The notes: generated from the letters alone by a model not told the origin. 64,000 bases of DNA from Acidobacteriota bacterium (GCA_021779935.1 JAJXZT010000027.1:97527-161526), one strand, 5' to 3'; shown: positions 1 through 9,188, counted from the stretch's first letter. Program-made: numbers and translations.

Positions 1-2
1 CC

Positions 3-620
3 AGCGTCGCCGGAGAAGAAACCGGGGAGCGCGGCTCACGCACCGTTCCGCGCAGCGTGCCGGCCGTATCGACTGGCGAGGAACATCTTGTCTATCGAGT
101 TGGCGGATTCGAATATCGCGTCAGCGCCGGGTCTTTCTTCCAGACAAATCGCCATCTCGTCGCCAAGCTTGTTTCGCTTGTCACCGGCGGAGCCACCGGA
201 AAGAACGCGCTCGATCTCTACGCTGGTGCCGGACTTTTCACGCTCCCGCTGGCGAAGAATTTCGAGCGTGTTGTCGCCGTCGAGGTCTCGCCCTACTCAT
301 TCCCCGACCTTCAGCGCAACGCTCCGGTACACGTCAAGGCCATACAGAAGCCCACGGAGCAGTTTCTTCACGACACCACTGGCGCCAACTTTGATCTGGT
401 GGTGGTGGATCCGCCGCGCGCGGGCCTTGGCGAATCCGCCTCGCGAAGGCTGGGACGGATGCACGTCTCCCATGTGACGTATGTTTCCTGCGATCCTTCT
501 ACTCTCGCGCGCGACCTGCGAACGCTGTTAGAATCTGGCTTCCGCGTGGAGCAGGCTCATCTCGTCGACTTGTTCCCGCAGACGTTTCACATCGAAAGTG
601 TCTTCCAACTCGCTCGATAG
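3..620 (+). CDS. TrmA/RlmD-family RNA (uracil-5-)-methyltransferase, 5' end outside window
   Basis: This is the C-terminal part of a class I SAM-dependent methyltransferase that makes 5-methyluridine in 23S rRNA or tRNA. The frame is open to the left window edge, so the N-terminal part (usually carrying a TRAM domain) is missing here; the GTG at 57 is only an internal codon. Visible family signatures are SFFQTN, the SAM-binding loop LDLYAGAGLFTLPLA, the catalytic-loop motif VVVDPPRAGL, the nucleophile region YVSCDPSTLARDL and the C-terminal LFPQTFHIESV. The family is clear. The precise target (RlmD, RlmC or TrmA type) cannot be decided from this fragment. The YCII gene follows 34 bases downstream on the same strand. 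Confidence 0.92.
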   Translation, partial: SVAGEETGERGSRTVPRSVPAVSTGEEHLVYRVGGFEYRVSAGSFFQTNRHLVAKLVSLVTGGATGKNALDLYAGAGLFTLPLAKNFERVVAVEVSPYSFPDLQRNAPVHVKAIQKPTEQFLHDTTGANFDLVVVDPPRAGLGESASRRLGRMHVSHVTYVSCDPSTLARDLRTLLESGFRVEQAHLVDLFPQTFHIESVFQLAR

Positions 621-654
621 CTGTGCGAGGCTGCCAGGCCGTCAAGGAGTCGCC

Positions 655-948
655 GTGTACGCACTTGTCGTCATTCGTTATCGCCGTCCCATGGAAGAAG
701 TGGTTGCCATCACGGCGGAACACCGCGCCTACCTGCGTGAATTGAAGGCGCAGGGAAGGCTTATCGCCTCGGGCCCCTTTGATCCGCGCACCGGCGGCGC
801 GCTGCTTGTGCGCGTCGACGACGCCGAGGTGCATACCGCTCTCGACCGCATTCGCGACCACGATCCCTTCTGGGTCAATGGTGTCGCGCAATACGAACTC
901 ATTCCTTGGAACGTCGTCATGGGCAAGGAAGGCCTTGACAGCCTCTGA
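655..948 (+). CDS. YCII (YciI-like) domain protein
   Basis: A 97-residue single-domain protein with the YCII fold, a dimeric alpha/beta-barrel related to muconolactone isomerase and found in small enzymes and accessory domains. The typical layout is present: an initial strand (YALVVIRYRRP), the central HRAYLRELKAQGRLIASGPF with its conserved His and GPF, then the DDPF-like segment HDPFWVNGV. I chose the GTG at 655 because AAGGAG sits six bases upstream and the family starts at this strand; the longer open frame from 598 lacks homologous sequence. Its TGA shares a base with the ATG of comEC, so the two are probably translationally coupled. Substrate unknown. Confidence 0.85.
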   Translation: MYALVVIRYRRPMEEVVAITAEHRAYLRELKAQGRLIASGPFDPRTGGALLVRVDDAEVHTALDRIRDHDPFWVNGVAQYELIPWNVVMGKEGLDSL

Positions 949-3653
949 TGGCACTAGCGTCCAACGCGGGCGCAGTATCTTCCTCCGGCGGCACAATTTC
1001 GGACCTCGTGCTGGGCCGCGCCTCCGCTATCGTGGCGCGCGTACCCATGATTGTTGCCGCGTTCGCCTTCGCCGCCGGAATTCTCATTGAGCAGATCCTC
1101 TATCATCCGCCGTTAGTCTGGCTCGCGGCACTCGTCCTGCTTTCGTTGGCCGCGCTGTTTCTCTGCCGCGAACGCCCGCGCGTCGCCTATGCCGCTTTGA
1201 TGGTCGCGCTGGCATTCGCCGGAGCCTTCACCGCGCAATCGTCTAATTCCGCCACTCCGCCGCCCGCGCCCATCATGCGCTACGCCAACGGCGATCCCGT
1301 TACGCTGAATGCCACCGTCGTGCGCGACGGCCTGCTTCGTCCCGGCAACTATGGAGGCACCGACCAGTCTGTCGATCTCGATGTCGAATCCGTAGTCACC
1401 GACGCTGGCGAAACCCCCATCAACGGCGGCGTGCGTCTTACCATCTACAAACCATCGCATCGCGCTTTCACCGAAGAAGGCGACAATGATTCGGACGCCG
1501 CAGCGGATTCCATGCCGCGCTTCGTCTACGGACAGCGGCTTCGTCTCACCGCAAGACTTCATCAGCCGCTTAACTACGGCAACCCCGGCGCCATGGACTA
1601 TCGCGGATATCTCGCTGGCCAGGGAATCTCCGCCATCGGCTCCTCGCGCTTCGACTCCATCCAGGTGCTTCCCGGCAGCGGAGGCAGCCGCTTCGAGCGT
1701 TGGAGGGCCACCGCGCGCCGCAGCGTTCTCGCGCGCATTTACCGCATCTGGCCTCGGCAGCAGGCGGGACTCTTCGCCGCCATGGTCATCGGCGACCGCG
1801 CCTTCCTTTCGCGCGAAACCCGCACCGAGTACCAGCGCAGCGGCACCTATCACATCCTTGTTGTCTCCGGCATGAACGTTGGCATCTTCGCCGTCGTACT
1901 CTTCTGGGCCTTGCGACGGCTCCGCACCGGCGCGGAAATTGCCACCATCCTCACCATCGTTCTCTCTTCCGGATACGCATTGCTCACCGATCTCGGCGCG
2001 CCCATTCTGCGCTCCGTGTTAATGCTGGGCATTTACCAGCTCACCCGATTGCTCTATCGTGAACGGGCCGCGCTCAATGCAGTGGGCACGGCGGCATTGG
2101 CCATGCTCGTCTGGCAGCCGCGCCAGTTGCTCGATCCCAGCTTCCAGCTCACCTTCCTCTCCGTGCTCAGCATCGCCGGTATTGCCGTGCCGCTGCTGGA
2201 GCGCACTTCGCAGCCCTACCACCAGGCATTGCGGCGGCTCTTCCTCATCGGGTATGACCAGGCGCACCCACCGAAGCTCGTGCAGTGGCGGATCGAATTG
2301 CGCATGATCGCCTCCGAAGCGCAGAAACTGATCGGCCGCCGTGCCGCGCGAACCTTCCTCGTCGGCGGCATCACGCTCGTGCTCTCCGCCTACGAACTCG
2401 TTCTCATTTCGTTGCTGATGCAAGTTTCGCTTGCATTGCCCATGATCTGGTACTTCCACCGAATGCCGTTCACGGCTCTCTTCGCCAATCTTGCGGTCGT
2501 GCCGCTGACGGGAATTCTCATGCCGGCCAGCGTCCTCGCCGTTGCGCTGAGCTACGTTTCGTTCTGGCTTGCGAAGTTGCCCGCGATGGTTGCCACCTGG
2601 GCGCTTGCTGGAATTTCCAACACCGTGCACTGGCTCGGCGGCGCCGCCATTCGCGACGTACGCCTGCCGCTTCCGGCGCTCTGGCTGTGCCTGCTCTTTG
2701 TGGCTGTCTATCTCGCCGTGCTCCTGCTGGCTCGCCGTCGCGCGTGGATCACGTCTCTTTCGCTCGTCGCGCTCTGCCTTGTCGCGGGATTACTGGTCAC
2801 TGCTCGCCCCCATCCGCAGTTCGTCAAGGGAGCACTGGAGATCACCGCGATCGACATCGGCCAGGGAGACTCTTTCCTGATTGTCACGCCGGAAGGCAAG
2901 ACCCTGTTGCTCGACTCCGGCGGTTTGCTTGGCGGAAATCAATCCGAGTTCGATATTGGAGAAGACGTCGTCTCGCCTTATCTCTGGCAGCGCGGCATCC
3001 ATCATCTCGACGCCGTCGCCTTCAGTCACGGACACTCCGACCACATCGGCGGCATGAGTGCTGTCATAAGGAACTTCCAGCCCGACCAGCTCTGGTGCGG
3101 CCCCAATGTTCCGACGCCACTTTTCGAGTCGCTGATGCAGACGGCGATCAAGAATCACACCGGTGCCACGCGCCACTTCGCCGGTGACGCCTTCGATTTC
3201 GGTGGTGCGCACTTCGAAGTCCTTGCGCCCGCGCGCGACTGGCAGCTAAAGAAACGCGTCGTGGACGACGATGCCATGGTGCTGCGCATCAGTTATGGTG
3301 GACGTTCAGCGTTGATGGTGGGAGATATTGGAAAGAAGGTAGAGACGATTCTTGAGGCCCGCGACATCCACGCGGACCTGCTGAAAGTGGGCCACCATGG
3401 CAGCCTCACCTCGACCTCGGAAGAATTTCTCCAGGCCGTGCACCCGCGTTACGCCGTCATTTCAGTCGGCGCGCGCAACACCTTCGGACATCCCCGCCCG
3501 GAGGTTCTGGAGCGATTGGCGCAGGCGCATGTGCAGACTTTTCGCACCGACCTCTTCGGCCCGGTGACGTTCTACCTGCGTCCGGAGGGCGCTTCTTCAT
3601 CGCCGGTGTTGGCGATCACGCACGGCGTGCAAACTACAACGGCGATTCCTTAG
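948..3653 (+). CDS. comEC: ComEC/Rec2-family DNA uptake channel protein
   Basis: A 901-residue inner-membrane protein of the ComEC/Rec2 family, which carries single-stranded DNA across the membrane during natural transformation. It has the full three-part layout. There is an N-terminal DUF4131 region with membrane segments (about residues 25-210). The polytopic competence domain (about 260-610) contains the signature GTYHILVVSGMNVGIF. The C-terminal metallo-beta-lactamase-like domain (about 630-880) has DIGQGDS, the metal-site motif SHGHSDH and KVGHHGS. The start overlaps the upstream YCII stop by one base. Its 3' end overlaps the convergent DUF2007 gene by 20 bases. No other competence gene is in the window. 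Confidence 0.93.
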   Translation: MALASNAGAVSSSGGTISDLVLGRASAIVARVPMIVAAFAFAAGILIEQILYHPPLVWLAALVLLSLAALFLCRERPRVAYAALMVALAFAGAFTAQSSNSATPPPAPIMRYANGDPVTLNATVVRDGLLRPGNYGGTDQSVDLDVESVVTDAGETPINGGVRLTIYKPSHRAFTEEGDNDSDAAADSMPRFVYGQRLRLTARLHQPLNYGNPGAMDYRGYLAGQGISAIGSSRFDSIQVLPGSGGSRFERWRATARRSVLARIYRIWPRQQAGLFAAMVIGDRAFLSRETRTEYQRSGTYHILVVSGMNVGIFAVVLFWALRRLRTGAEIATILTIVLSSGYALLTDLGAPILRSVLMLGIYQLTRLLYRERAALNAVGTAALAMLVWQPRQLLDPSFQLTFLSVLSIAGIAVPLLERTSQPYHQALRRLFLIGYDQAHPPKLVQWRIELRMIASEAQKLIGRRAARTFLVGGITLVLSAYELVLISLLMQVSLALPMIWYFHRMPFTALFANLAVVPLTGILMPASVLAVALSYVSFWLAKLPAMVATWALAGISNTVHWLGGAAIRDVRLPLPALWLCLLFVAVYLAVLLLARRRAWITSLSLVALCLVAGLLVTARPHPQFVKGALEITAIDIGQGDSFLIVTPEGKTLLLDSGGLLGGNQSEFDIGEDVVSPYLWQRGIHHLDAVAFSHGHSDHIGGMSAVIRNFQPDQLWCGPNVPTPLFESLMQTAIKNHTGATRHFAGDAFDFGGAHFEVLAPARDWQLKKRVVDDDAMVLRISYGGRSALMVGDIGKKVETILEARDIHADLLKVGHHGSLTSTSEEFLQAVHPRYAVISVGARNTFGHPRPEVLERLAQAHVQTFRTDLFGPVTFYLRPEGASSSPVLAITHGVQTTTAIP

Positions 3654-3906
3654 TGAGTTCTTCTTCGTCCACCGGAGCGCCATCGCGATAATCTTTAATC
3701 AGCTGCTTCGCCTTTTCCGCGTCTTCCGGAGCCACTTGCACCACCACGCCACCCACGCCCGGCAAGATGTCCTGCGGAGCATCCAACGAAACAATCAGTG
3801 CCTGTATCCCGGCGGACTCCAGCAGTCCGCGCACCACCAGCGCCTCGGATTCCTGCTCGGTGTCGAATATCTTTACCAGCCCCTCGTTGTTCTCATTTGT
3901 CGCCAT
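3634..3906 (-). CDS. DUF2007 putative signal-transducing protein
   Basis: A 90-residue soluble protein of the DUF2007 type. Family features are the start VKIFDTEQESEALVVRGLLESAG, where an element of the PII-like fold is predicted, followed by a hydrophobic VVVQVAPEDAEKAKQLI segment. The ATG at 3906 has a GGAGGG site directly upstream; the longer frame up to 4119 is rejected for that reason. The acidic C-terminus (DEEELTKE) is typical of acidobacterial members. The gene converges on comEC and overlaps its last 20 bases. Function is unknown. Confidence 0.82.
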   Translation of the reverse strand: MATNENNEGLVKIFDTEQESEALVVRGLLESAGIQALIVSLDAPQDILPGVGGVVVQVAPEDAEKAKQLIKDYRDGAPVDEEELTKESPL

Positions 3907-4051
3907 AGTCCCTCCACTTAGCTTCGATGCGAACTGTCGCACCTTTGACGAAGAATCGTTTTGCAATCCTTCGCGCGGACTTCCCGTGCCGGGCCAATTT
4001 CCCGCACCACGTCGCAATATGGCATCATCCAACTGTACCGAGGATGCATGA

Positions 4052-4324
4052 ATGGGATTGACTGAGGGCGTACCGCAGCCGGACGATGGGCAAACCGGGC
4101 AGTTGGACGAAGCGCGCAAGCTTCGCCGTCTTCAGATCATGATGAACATGGTGATCTCGGTCATCAGCCAGGATCCAAACCTTACCGTCGAGCAGGCCTC
4201 TGAGATGGCTGCCGATGCGCGCCGGGCGGCCCTCGCCATGTTTCCCGGCAAGGAACTCGCCTACGACCTCATCTATCGTCCCCGGCTCCAGCGCGTCATT
4301 CGCGAGCGCTTCCGTCTGCAATAG
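4052..4324 (+). CDS. Small hypothetical protein
   Basis: A 90-residue, mostly helical and charged soluble protein with no signal peptide or membrane segment. I do not recognise a named family. The central segment (residues 20-60) reads as two amphipathic helices, with repeated Ala/Met and DPNLTVEQASEMAADARRA. A GAGG lies about 10 bases upstream of the ATG. The gene stands alone between the divergent DUF2007 gene and the convergent DUF3108 gene, with 17 bases to the latter. The clean start and codon pattern make it a likely real gene, but no role can be assigned. Confidence 0.65.
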   Translation: MGLTEGVPQPDDGQTGQLDEARKLRRLQIMMNMVISVISQDPNLTVEQASEMAADARRAALAMFPGKELAYDLIYRPRLQRVIRERFRLQ

Positions 4325-4341
4325 AAATTTTGCCGGAACTC

Positions 4342-5172
4342 TTACTGCCGGTCGACTCGCGACAATTGGAAGGTCAGCGTTCCCCAGAAGAGCCGCGCCC
4401 GCATCTGCACTGGAAGGTGTGCCGAGTCGTCCGTGTACCAGATCCAGACCTTGCCGCGATTCTTCAGGACTCCCGCCGGGGCGGAAGGCTGCACGCGCAC
4501 CGTGTGGAAGGTCCCCGCTCCGGTCTTCACGTCTTCGCGCGCCTCCACGTGTGCGCTCACGTCTACCGTTTTTCCGCCATCGTTGATCGGGAAATGATAG
4601 GTAGAGCCGACCGTCAGCGGCAGTGATCCAAGGTAGAAAATTCCGGACAGCACATCGCTCACGCATCCCGGAATATCGTTTTCCGTGTGCTTGGTCTCGT
4701 TGTCGCGCAGGTTGCGCTCGTCGAGCACGGCCTTGTGCCGCGCATAGTCGAAGACGATGTGCGTGTCCCGTTTGTGGAGCCCTTCTTCCGAGTGTTTATC
4801 GATTCGCGATGAGCAGAACGTCCGTGGATTGAAGTATGCCTGTAGCCGGTCCTGCACCGTGTAAAGCAGCGCTGCAAAGCCGATCGAGTCCGCTGTGGCC
4901 GAAACTTTCTCTTCCGAACCCGCCTGGTCCAGCCGCAGTGTCGCCGTGCCGGCATTCCACAATCTCCAGTCCGTGGTGTAGTGCAGCACTTCGCCGTTGC
5001 GGTAGCGATACCCTGACGGAGCCGGCCGTATCGTCGACATCGGGCCAATGGTCCCGACAGGCATCTTTTCCTGTTGTGCCGGTGAGGATGGATGTTGCTG
5101 AGCCGCTGCAATCAGCAGCGAACCGGCAAGAACGGGAAAGAGGAGGGCCGCGAGGGCTTTGTGTTTTTGCAT
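4342..5172 (-). CDS. Exported DUF3108 protein
   Basis: A 276-residue protein with an N-terminal signal peptide (hydrophobic stretch about residues 7-24, likely cleaved after the AAA region) and a DUF3108 domain covering most of the rest. DUF3108 proteins are beta-rich periplasmic proteins of unknown biochemical role. Recognisable segments are the N-terminal GEVLHYTTDWRLWNAGTATL and the C-terminal KVWIWYTDDSAHLPVQMRARLFWGTLTFQL. It is the last gene of the minus-strand heptose operon: its ATG lies four bases after the stop of the methyltransferase-like gene. Association with LPS genes suggests an envelope role, which is inference only. Confidence 0.83.
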   Translation of the reverse strand: MQKHKALAALLFPVLAGSLLIAAAQQHPSSPAQQEKMPVGTIGPMSTIRPAPSGYRYRNGEVLHYTTDWRLWNAGTATLRLDQAGSEEKVSATADSIGFAALLYTVQDRLQAYFNPRTFCSSRIDKHSEEGLHKRDTHIVFDYARHKAVLDERNLRDNETKHTENDIPGCVSDVLSGIFYLGSLPLTVGSTYHFPINDGGKTVDVSAHVEAREDVKTGAGTFHTVRVQPSAPAGVLKNRGKVWIWYTDDSAHLPVQMRARLFWGTLTFQLSRVDRQ

Positions 5173-5176
5173 TCGG

Positions 5177-5746
5177 TCAGCGGACTATCCACAGAAGCTT
5201 GACTATCAGGGCCGCCACAACCGCCAACGCCCCCATACATGCATTGTACTCGCGATGCTTCATGTAAAGCGCGCGAGAAAACTCTCCACCACCCTCGCGG
5301 TATGCCGCCCGAAGCCGCGGAAACAGCCTCGGCACTCGCGAAGCATACGCTGCGTACTCGGGGAAGTGGGCCGATAAAAATGCTTCTTCGCCGCGAATAA
5401 CCGGCACGTAGATCGCAATAAACATTCCTACCATCGCGATCGCGATCCACAAGCTCAACGCGGCGATACAGAATCCGATGGCGATCACGATTGAGCCGAG
5501 ATAGAGCGGATTGCGCGTATACGCATAAGGCCCCGTCGTCGCGAGTTCTTCGTTCTTCTTCACGTGACCGGAAGCCACGGCGCGAATCCACACGCCCACG
5601 GCCGCCACCGCCGTACCCATACCGATTGAAGTCCACGTCGGCTGTGCCAGCCACAAGTAAAGCGCTGCAAAGACAAATCCCAGGGGCACGCGAATTCGCT
5701 TGGCGATCCGCCCCCAGTCCGTTCTAGATGTGCTCGTGTCGTTCAC
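5177..5746 (-). CDS. Isoprenylcysteine carboxyl methyltransferase (ICMT/PEMT)-like membrane protein
   Basis: A 189-residue integral membrane protein of the ICMT/phospholipid-methyltransferase superfamily. It has about four or five hydrophobic segments and the family signature TTGPYAYTRNPLYLG, followed by the conserved EE in IRGEEAFLSAHFPEYAAY, both part of the SAM and substrate site. The start is a GTG directly abutting the waaC stop codon (TGA then GTG), so it is translated from the same message. Bacterial members methylate diverse lipid or small substrates, and no prenylated protein target is implied. Its location inside the heptose operon hints at lipid or LPS modification. Confidence 0.85.
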   Translation of the reverse strand: MNDTSTSRTDWGRIAKRIRVPLGFVFAALYLWLAQPTWTSIGMGTAVAAVGVWIRAVASGHVKKNEELATTGPYAYTRNPLYLGSIVIAIGFCIAALSLWIAIAMVGMFIAIYVPVIRGEEAFLSAHFPEYAAYASRVPRLFPRLRAAYREGGGEFSRALYMKHREYNACMGALAVVAALIVKLLWIVR

Positions 5747-6823
5747 TCAGTCCTTCAGCAACTCGTGCGCCGCGTCCATCACTTCCTTCGGCGTAATCGA
5801 GAGCAGTCCTTCGTCGATCTTCTTCGTGTGGCTGTAACTGGTCCTGCTCTGTGCGCTGCGCAAAACCCGTGCTTGCGTTCCATAGGGCCCATTGCGAGCG
5901 GGGTTCGTCGGCCCAAAGAGCGCCACCACTGGCACTCCCAGCGCCGCTGCCAGGTGCATTGGCCCCGTGTCTCCTCCAATGAACAGCGATGCGCGCCGCG
6001 TCACGGCGATCAACTGCGCCAGCGTCGCTCCCAGTGGACGCGCCTTGCCGCCCGCGGCCAGCACGGTTTCCCGCGCCATGCTCTCTTCGCCCGGGCCAAA
6101 GTTTATCAGCGGCTCAATTCCTTCCGCTGCCAACTCCCTGGCGACTTCTCCGTATCGTTCCGTCGGCCACTGTTTTGCTCCCCAACCCGCGCCCGGAGTC
6201 AGAATCGCAAAACGCCCGCCTTCGCCGATTTGTTGCGCGGCCCACTCTTCCGCTTCCGCATCGCGCGGCAGCAGAGGTGTTGTTTCCGTCGCCGGTGATC
6301 CAGCCAAAGCCGCTGCCAGCGAAAGATTCTGCTCCACCACGTGCACGCATGTTGCCGGATGCGTATGCGAGTAAAGCATCTTCGCCACGTACTCCCGCGG
6401 ACGCGCAAAACCCTCGATCGAGTCTGCTCCGGAAAGCGCCGCGAGCAGCGCCGATTTCACAGCGCCCTGGAAATCGACGGCCACTTCATAGCCGCATCGC
6501 CGTATCTCCCGCATCGCCGCGTATACCTTGTGCCACGTCGCAGGCGACAGTGCCGACTTACGCCAGCCCTTCGTGTCTACCGTGTGCACGCGTTCCACCA
6601 GCGGACGCCCTTCGCCTACCGTTCCCGTGCGCGGCGTCCCGCTGGCGCAGAGCAACTCCGCCCAGCGTTCTTCCACCACCCAGCCAATTTCGCAGTGCGG
6701 CATATTCGCGCGGATTGCGCGTACCGCCGGCATGGCGTGCAGCACATCGCCCATCGCGCCCAGGCGCACGATCAGCACTCGCTGCGGAATCGGACGTGCA
6801 TCGGTCGCCGAGTACATCGTCAC
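5747..6823 (-). CDS. waaC: Lipopolysaccharide heptosyltransferase I (GT9 family)
   Basis: A 358-residue glycosyltransferase of family GT9 that adds the first heptose from ADP-L-glycero-D-manno-heptose to KDO-lipid A at the inner membrane. Signatures are the N-terminal VLIVRLGAMGDVLHAMPAV, the central VDFQGAVKSALLAAL, and the nucleotide-sugar site ILTPGAGWGAKQWP followed by FIGGDTGPMHLAAALGVPVVALFGPT. The GTG at 6823 gives the longest form; an ATG two codons later (6817) is equally possible and neither has a clear ribosome-binding site. It follows hldC by 25 bases. Its substrate is made by the two genes just upstream. Confidence 0.9.
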   Translation of the reverse strand: MTMYSATDARPIPQRVLIVRLGAMGDVLHAMPAVRAIRANMPHCEIGWVVEERWAELLCASGTPRTGTVGEGRPLVERVHTVDTKGWRKSALSPATWHKVYAAMREIRRCGYEVAVDFQGAVKSALLAALSGADSIEGFARPREYVAKMLYSHTHPATCVHVVEQNLSLAAALAGSPATETTPLLPRDAEAEEWAAQQIGEGGRFAILTPGAGWGAKQWPTERYGEVARELAAEGIEPLINFGPGEESMARETVLAAGGKARPLGATLAQLIAVTRRASLFIGGDTGPMHLAAALGVPVVALFGPTNPARNGPYGTQARVLRSAQSRTSYSHTKKIDEGLLSITPKEVMDAAHELLKD

Positions 6824-6848
6824 GGGACGATCGGTCTTGCGAATAAGT

Positions 6849-7340
6849 TCAGGAATGTTCCGTCTCCCCGATCTTGCTGAGGAATTCGGTGGTCGAGTGA
6901 TCTTTCGGATCGCCCACTATCGCGACCCTTCCGCCGTGCGCCATCACTTCATCGCGCTCGGGAACGTTATCTTCCGTGTAATCCGTGCCCTTGGCCTGTA
7001 TCTCCGGGTGCAGCTCGCGAATCAGTGCACGCACATCCGGCTCCGGAAAAATAACCACTGCATCCACGTCGGCCAGCGCCGCAATCAACTCCGCGCGCTC
7101 CTGCTCCGGCATCACCGGCCTGTTCGCCCCCTTGATCGTACGCACGCTGGCATCGGAATTCACCGCCACCACCACGCGTCCGCCGAGTTCCTTCGCGCCG
7201 TGCAGGTAGCGTATGTGGCCCACGTGCAGCACGTCGAAGCAGCCGTTCGTCAGCACAATTCGTTCGCCCGCCGCGCGCCACTCGCTCGCCTGCTTTCGCA
7301 GCGCCTCGCGCGAAAGAATCTTTTGCGTGTAGTTCGCCAT
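6849..7340 (-). CDS. hldC: D-glycero-beta-D-manno-heptose 1-phosphate adenylyltransferase
   Basis: A 163-residue nucleotidyltransferase equivalent to the C-terminal half of HldE (also called RfaE2). It transfers AMP from ATP to heptose 1-phosphate, giving ADP-heptose. The cytidylyltransferase-like signature is complete: VLTNGCFDVLHVGHIRYL with the HxGH nucleotide motif, NSDASVRTIKG and the C-terminal STTEFLSKI. The ATG at 7340 overlaps the hldA stop (TGATG) and is preferred over the TTG one codon earlier. In Escherichia coli the two activities are fused; here they are separate adjacent genes in pathway order. Confidence 0.93.
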   Translation of the reverse strand: MANYTQKILSREALRKQASEWRAAGERIVLTNGCFDVLHVGHIRYLHGAKELGGRVVVAVNSDASVRTIKGANRPVMPEQERAELIAALADVDAVVIFPEPDVRALIRELHPEIQAKGTDYTEDNVPERDEVMAHGGRVAIVGDPKDHSTTEFLSKIGETEHS

Positions 7341-8374
7341 CAATGTGCCGCCAGCGTCTTACCGTACTCTTCCACGGCTTGCAGCAGTTCTTTCTGCGAA
7401 ACCGTCGCCGTTCCTCGCTTCATCACCACGATGCCACCCGCCAGGTTTGCCAGCCGCGCCGCCGTCTCCGTGTCTGCACCCGTCGCCAGCGCCGCTGTAA
7501 AGGTAGCGATCACCGTATCGCCCGCGCCAGTCACGTCCGTCACCTGGTCGGAGCCGAAGATCGGAATCACCACCGGTTGCTTGCGCCGCTGGAAGGCAAC
7601 CATGCCATCGCTGCCGCGCGTAATCACCAGCGAGTCCAGCTTCATCAGCTTCATCAGTTGTTGTCCCGCGTCGGCCAGCCGCATCGGATCGTTGCCGATC
7701 TTCATCTTCAGCGCCTCTTCCACCTCGGGCTCGTTGGGAGTGGCCGCCGTAATACCCGCATACTCCAGCATGCGATAGCGCGAATCCAGCGTTATTGGAA
7801 TTCCTTCAAAGTCGCCCTTCTGTCGAATCAGTGTCAGCAAACGCGGAGCGGCTGCGCCGTAACCGTAGTCGGAAACCAGCACGGCATCGGCGACCTTCGA
7901 ATACTGTCGGGTCGTCGCCACCAGCTCGCGCAGCGCCGTGTGATTCTCCGCCAGCGCCTCCGGTTCGCGATCCACTCGCACCACCTGCTGACGGCTGGCG
8001 TGTGGCATGTAGGCCAGGATGCGCGTCTTCGTCGGCGTCGTATAACCTTTTGCCTTTACAATGCCGCTCGTTGAAATTCGTTTCTGTCGCAGGCACTCCA
8101 TCAGCAGGCGGCCCGACTCATCGTTGCCCACCATGCCCACCGGCAGCACATTCACTTTCAGGTCGGCCAGGTTCATCACCGCGTTGCCGCCGCCGCCCGG
8201 CACAACCTTGCGCTCGCGATGCTTCAGTATCAGCACCGGTGCCTCGCGCGACACTCGCGTGATCTCGCCGTAAACGAACTCATCCGCCACCAGGTCGCCA
8301 ACTACCATGACGGATACATCGCGGAACGATTCCACAACCTTGCGTAAACGATCAGTCTCTTTATGTGCGGTCAT
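7340..8374 (-). CDS. hldA: D-glycero-beta-D-manno-heptose-7-phosphate kinase
   Basis: A 344-residue PfkB-family sugar kinase matching the N-terminal half of HldE (RfaE1). It phosphorylates heptose 7-phosphate at C1. The two PfkB signatures are present: VPGGGGNAVMNLADL near residue 60, and the C-terminal VTDVTGAGDTVIATFTAAL containing the anion-hole GAGD with the catalytic Asp. It is the first gene of the minus-strand operon, followed by hldC with a one-base overlap. The isomerase gmhA and the phosphatase gmhB needed for the full pathway are not in the window. Confidence 0.93.
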   Translation of the reverse strand: MTAHKETDRLRKVVESFRDVSVMVVGDLVADEFVYGEITRVSREAPVLILKHRERKVVPGGGGNAVMNLADLKVNVLPVGMVGNDESGRLLMECLRQKRISTSGIVKAKGYTTPTKTRILAYMPHASRQQVVRVDREPEALAENHTALRELVATTRQYSKVADAVLVSDYGYGAAAPRLLTLIRQKGDFEGIPITLDSRYRMLEYAGITAATPNEPEVEEALKMKIGNDPMRLADAGQQLMKLMKLDSLVITRGSDGMVAFQRRKQPVVIPIFGSDQVTDVTGAGDTVIATFTAALATGADTETAARLANLAGGIVVMKRGTATVSQKELLQAVEEYGKTLAAH

Positions 8375-8657
8375 CGGTAAAGTGTCCTGTAATCAGGCCA
8401 CCGCAAATTGTCTCACGAGCGCATCGATTTGCGGCCTCTGTGCATGTCGCACGGCAACGCGTCTGCGGGCTCGTCTCCACCCTCGGGCCTGTGCGTGTCT
8501 TTGTGAATCAGACTCTGCGGGTGGGTGGCCTTATTGTTCCCGGAAGAGTCGAGTCCCAAAACAACAGCTCGAAAGTAACCATACAGTTCATTCCGCGTGT
8601 CTGGAGCGCCTTTTGACGAGTACCATGCTTACGTGAAGTCTGCGAAAGGGGCTTTCC

Positions 8658-9188
8658 ATGCGGATTCTGATGAGCGGTCTTCTTTGTGCCGCGTTTCTGT
8701 TCTTGGCGTTGAATTCCGGTGCGGCCCCTCAACTCACAATTCCCCGCAATATCCGTTTCCTCGTGCGTGTGGTAAGCCCTCTCGATACTTCCAAACTCAA
8801 AGTGGGTGATCTGGTCCAGTTCGAGCTCGTCACCAACGTGCGCGGAATGAAGGGCGAAGTGGTTATACCGGCGGGCGCCCATTTCCGTGGAAAAATCGCA
8901 CGCGTCGCCAGCCTGTCGAGTGGTGAGGCCCAGCTCGCGGTCCTGCTGACCGAAGTCGCATGGGACGGGCAGAACGCGAAACTCGTCGCCTGCTTCAACC
9001 AGTCGCAGCCTCGCGAAGTGCAGCCGGCATCAACCGCCGAAGGGCTTGCGTCCACTTGGAGCAATTTGACCGTCCGCGACGATCCAGCGTTCGGCGCAAT
9101 TATCACTTCCAAGGTGCGCGAAGTCGTCCTCCCGGCCGGAACCGAACTCTATCTCCAGCAATGCGAGCTGCCCACTCCGGTGAAGTAA
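8658..9188 (+). CDS. Exported hypothetical protein
   Basis: A 176-residue protein with a clear signal peptide (MRILMSGLLCAAFLFLAL, likely cut near residue 22 after GAA). The mature part looks all-beta: a segment RNIRFLVRVVSPLDTSKLKVGDLVQF followed by VVIPAGAHFRGKIARV and, near the end, VVLPAGTELYLQQC. That pattern of paired barrel-like strands recurs in exported acidobacterial proteins of unknown function. No catalytic motif is visible. It is monocistronic; a plausible terminator lies 316 bases downstream at 9505. Confidence 0.72.
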   Translation: MRILMSGLLCAAFLFLALNSGAAPQLTIPRNIRFLVRVVSPLDTSKLKVGDLVQFELVTNVRGMKGEVVIPAGAHFRGKIARVASLSSGEAQLAVLLTEVAWDGQNAKLVACFNQSQPREVQPASTAEGLASTWSNLTVRDDPAFGAIITSKVREVVLPAGTELYLQQCELPTPVK

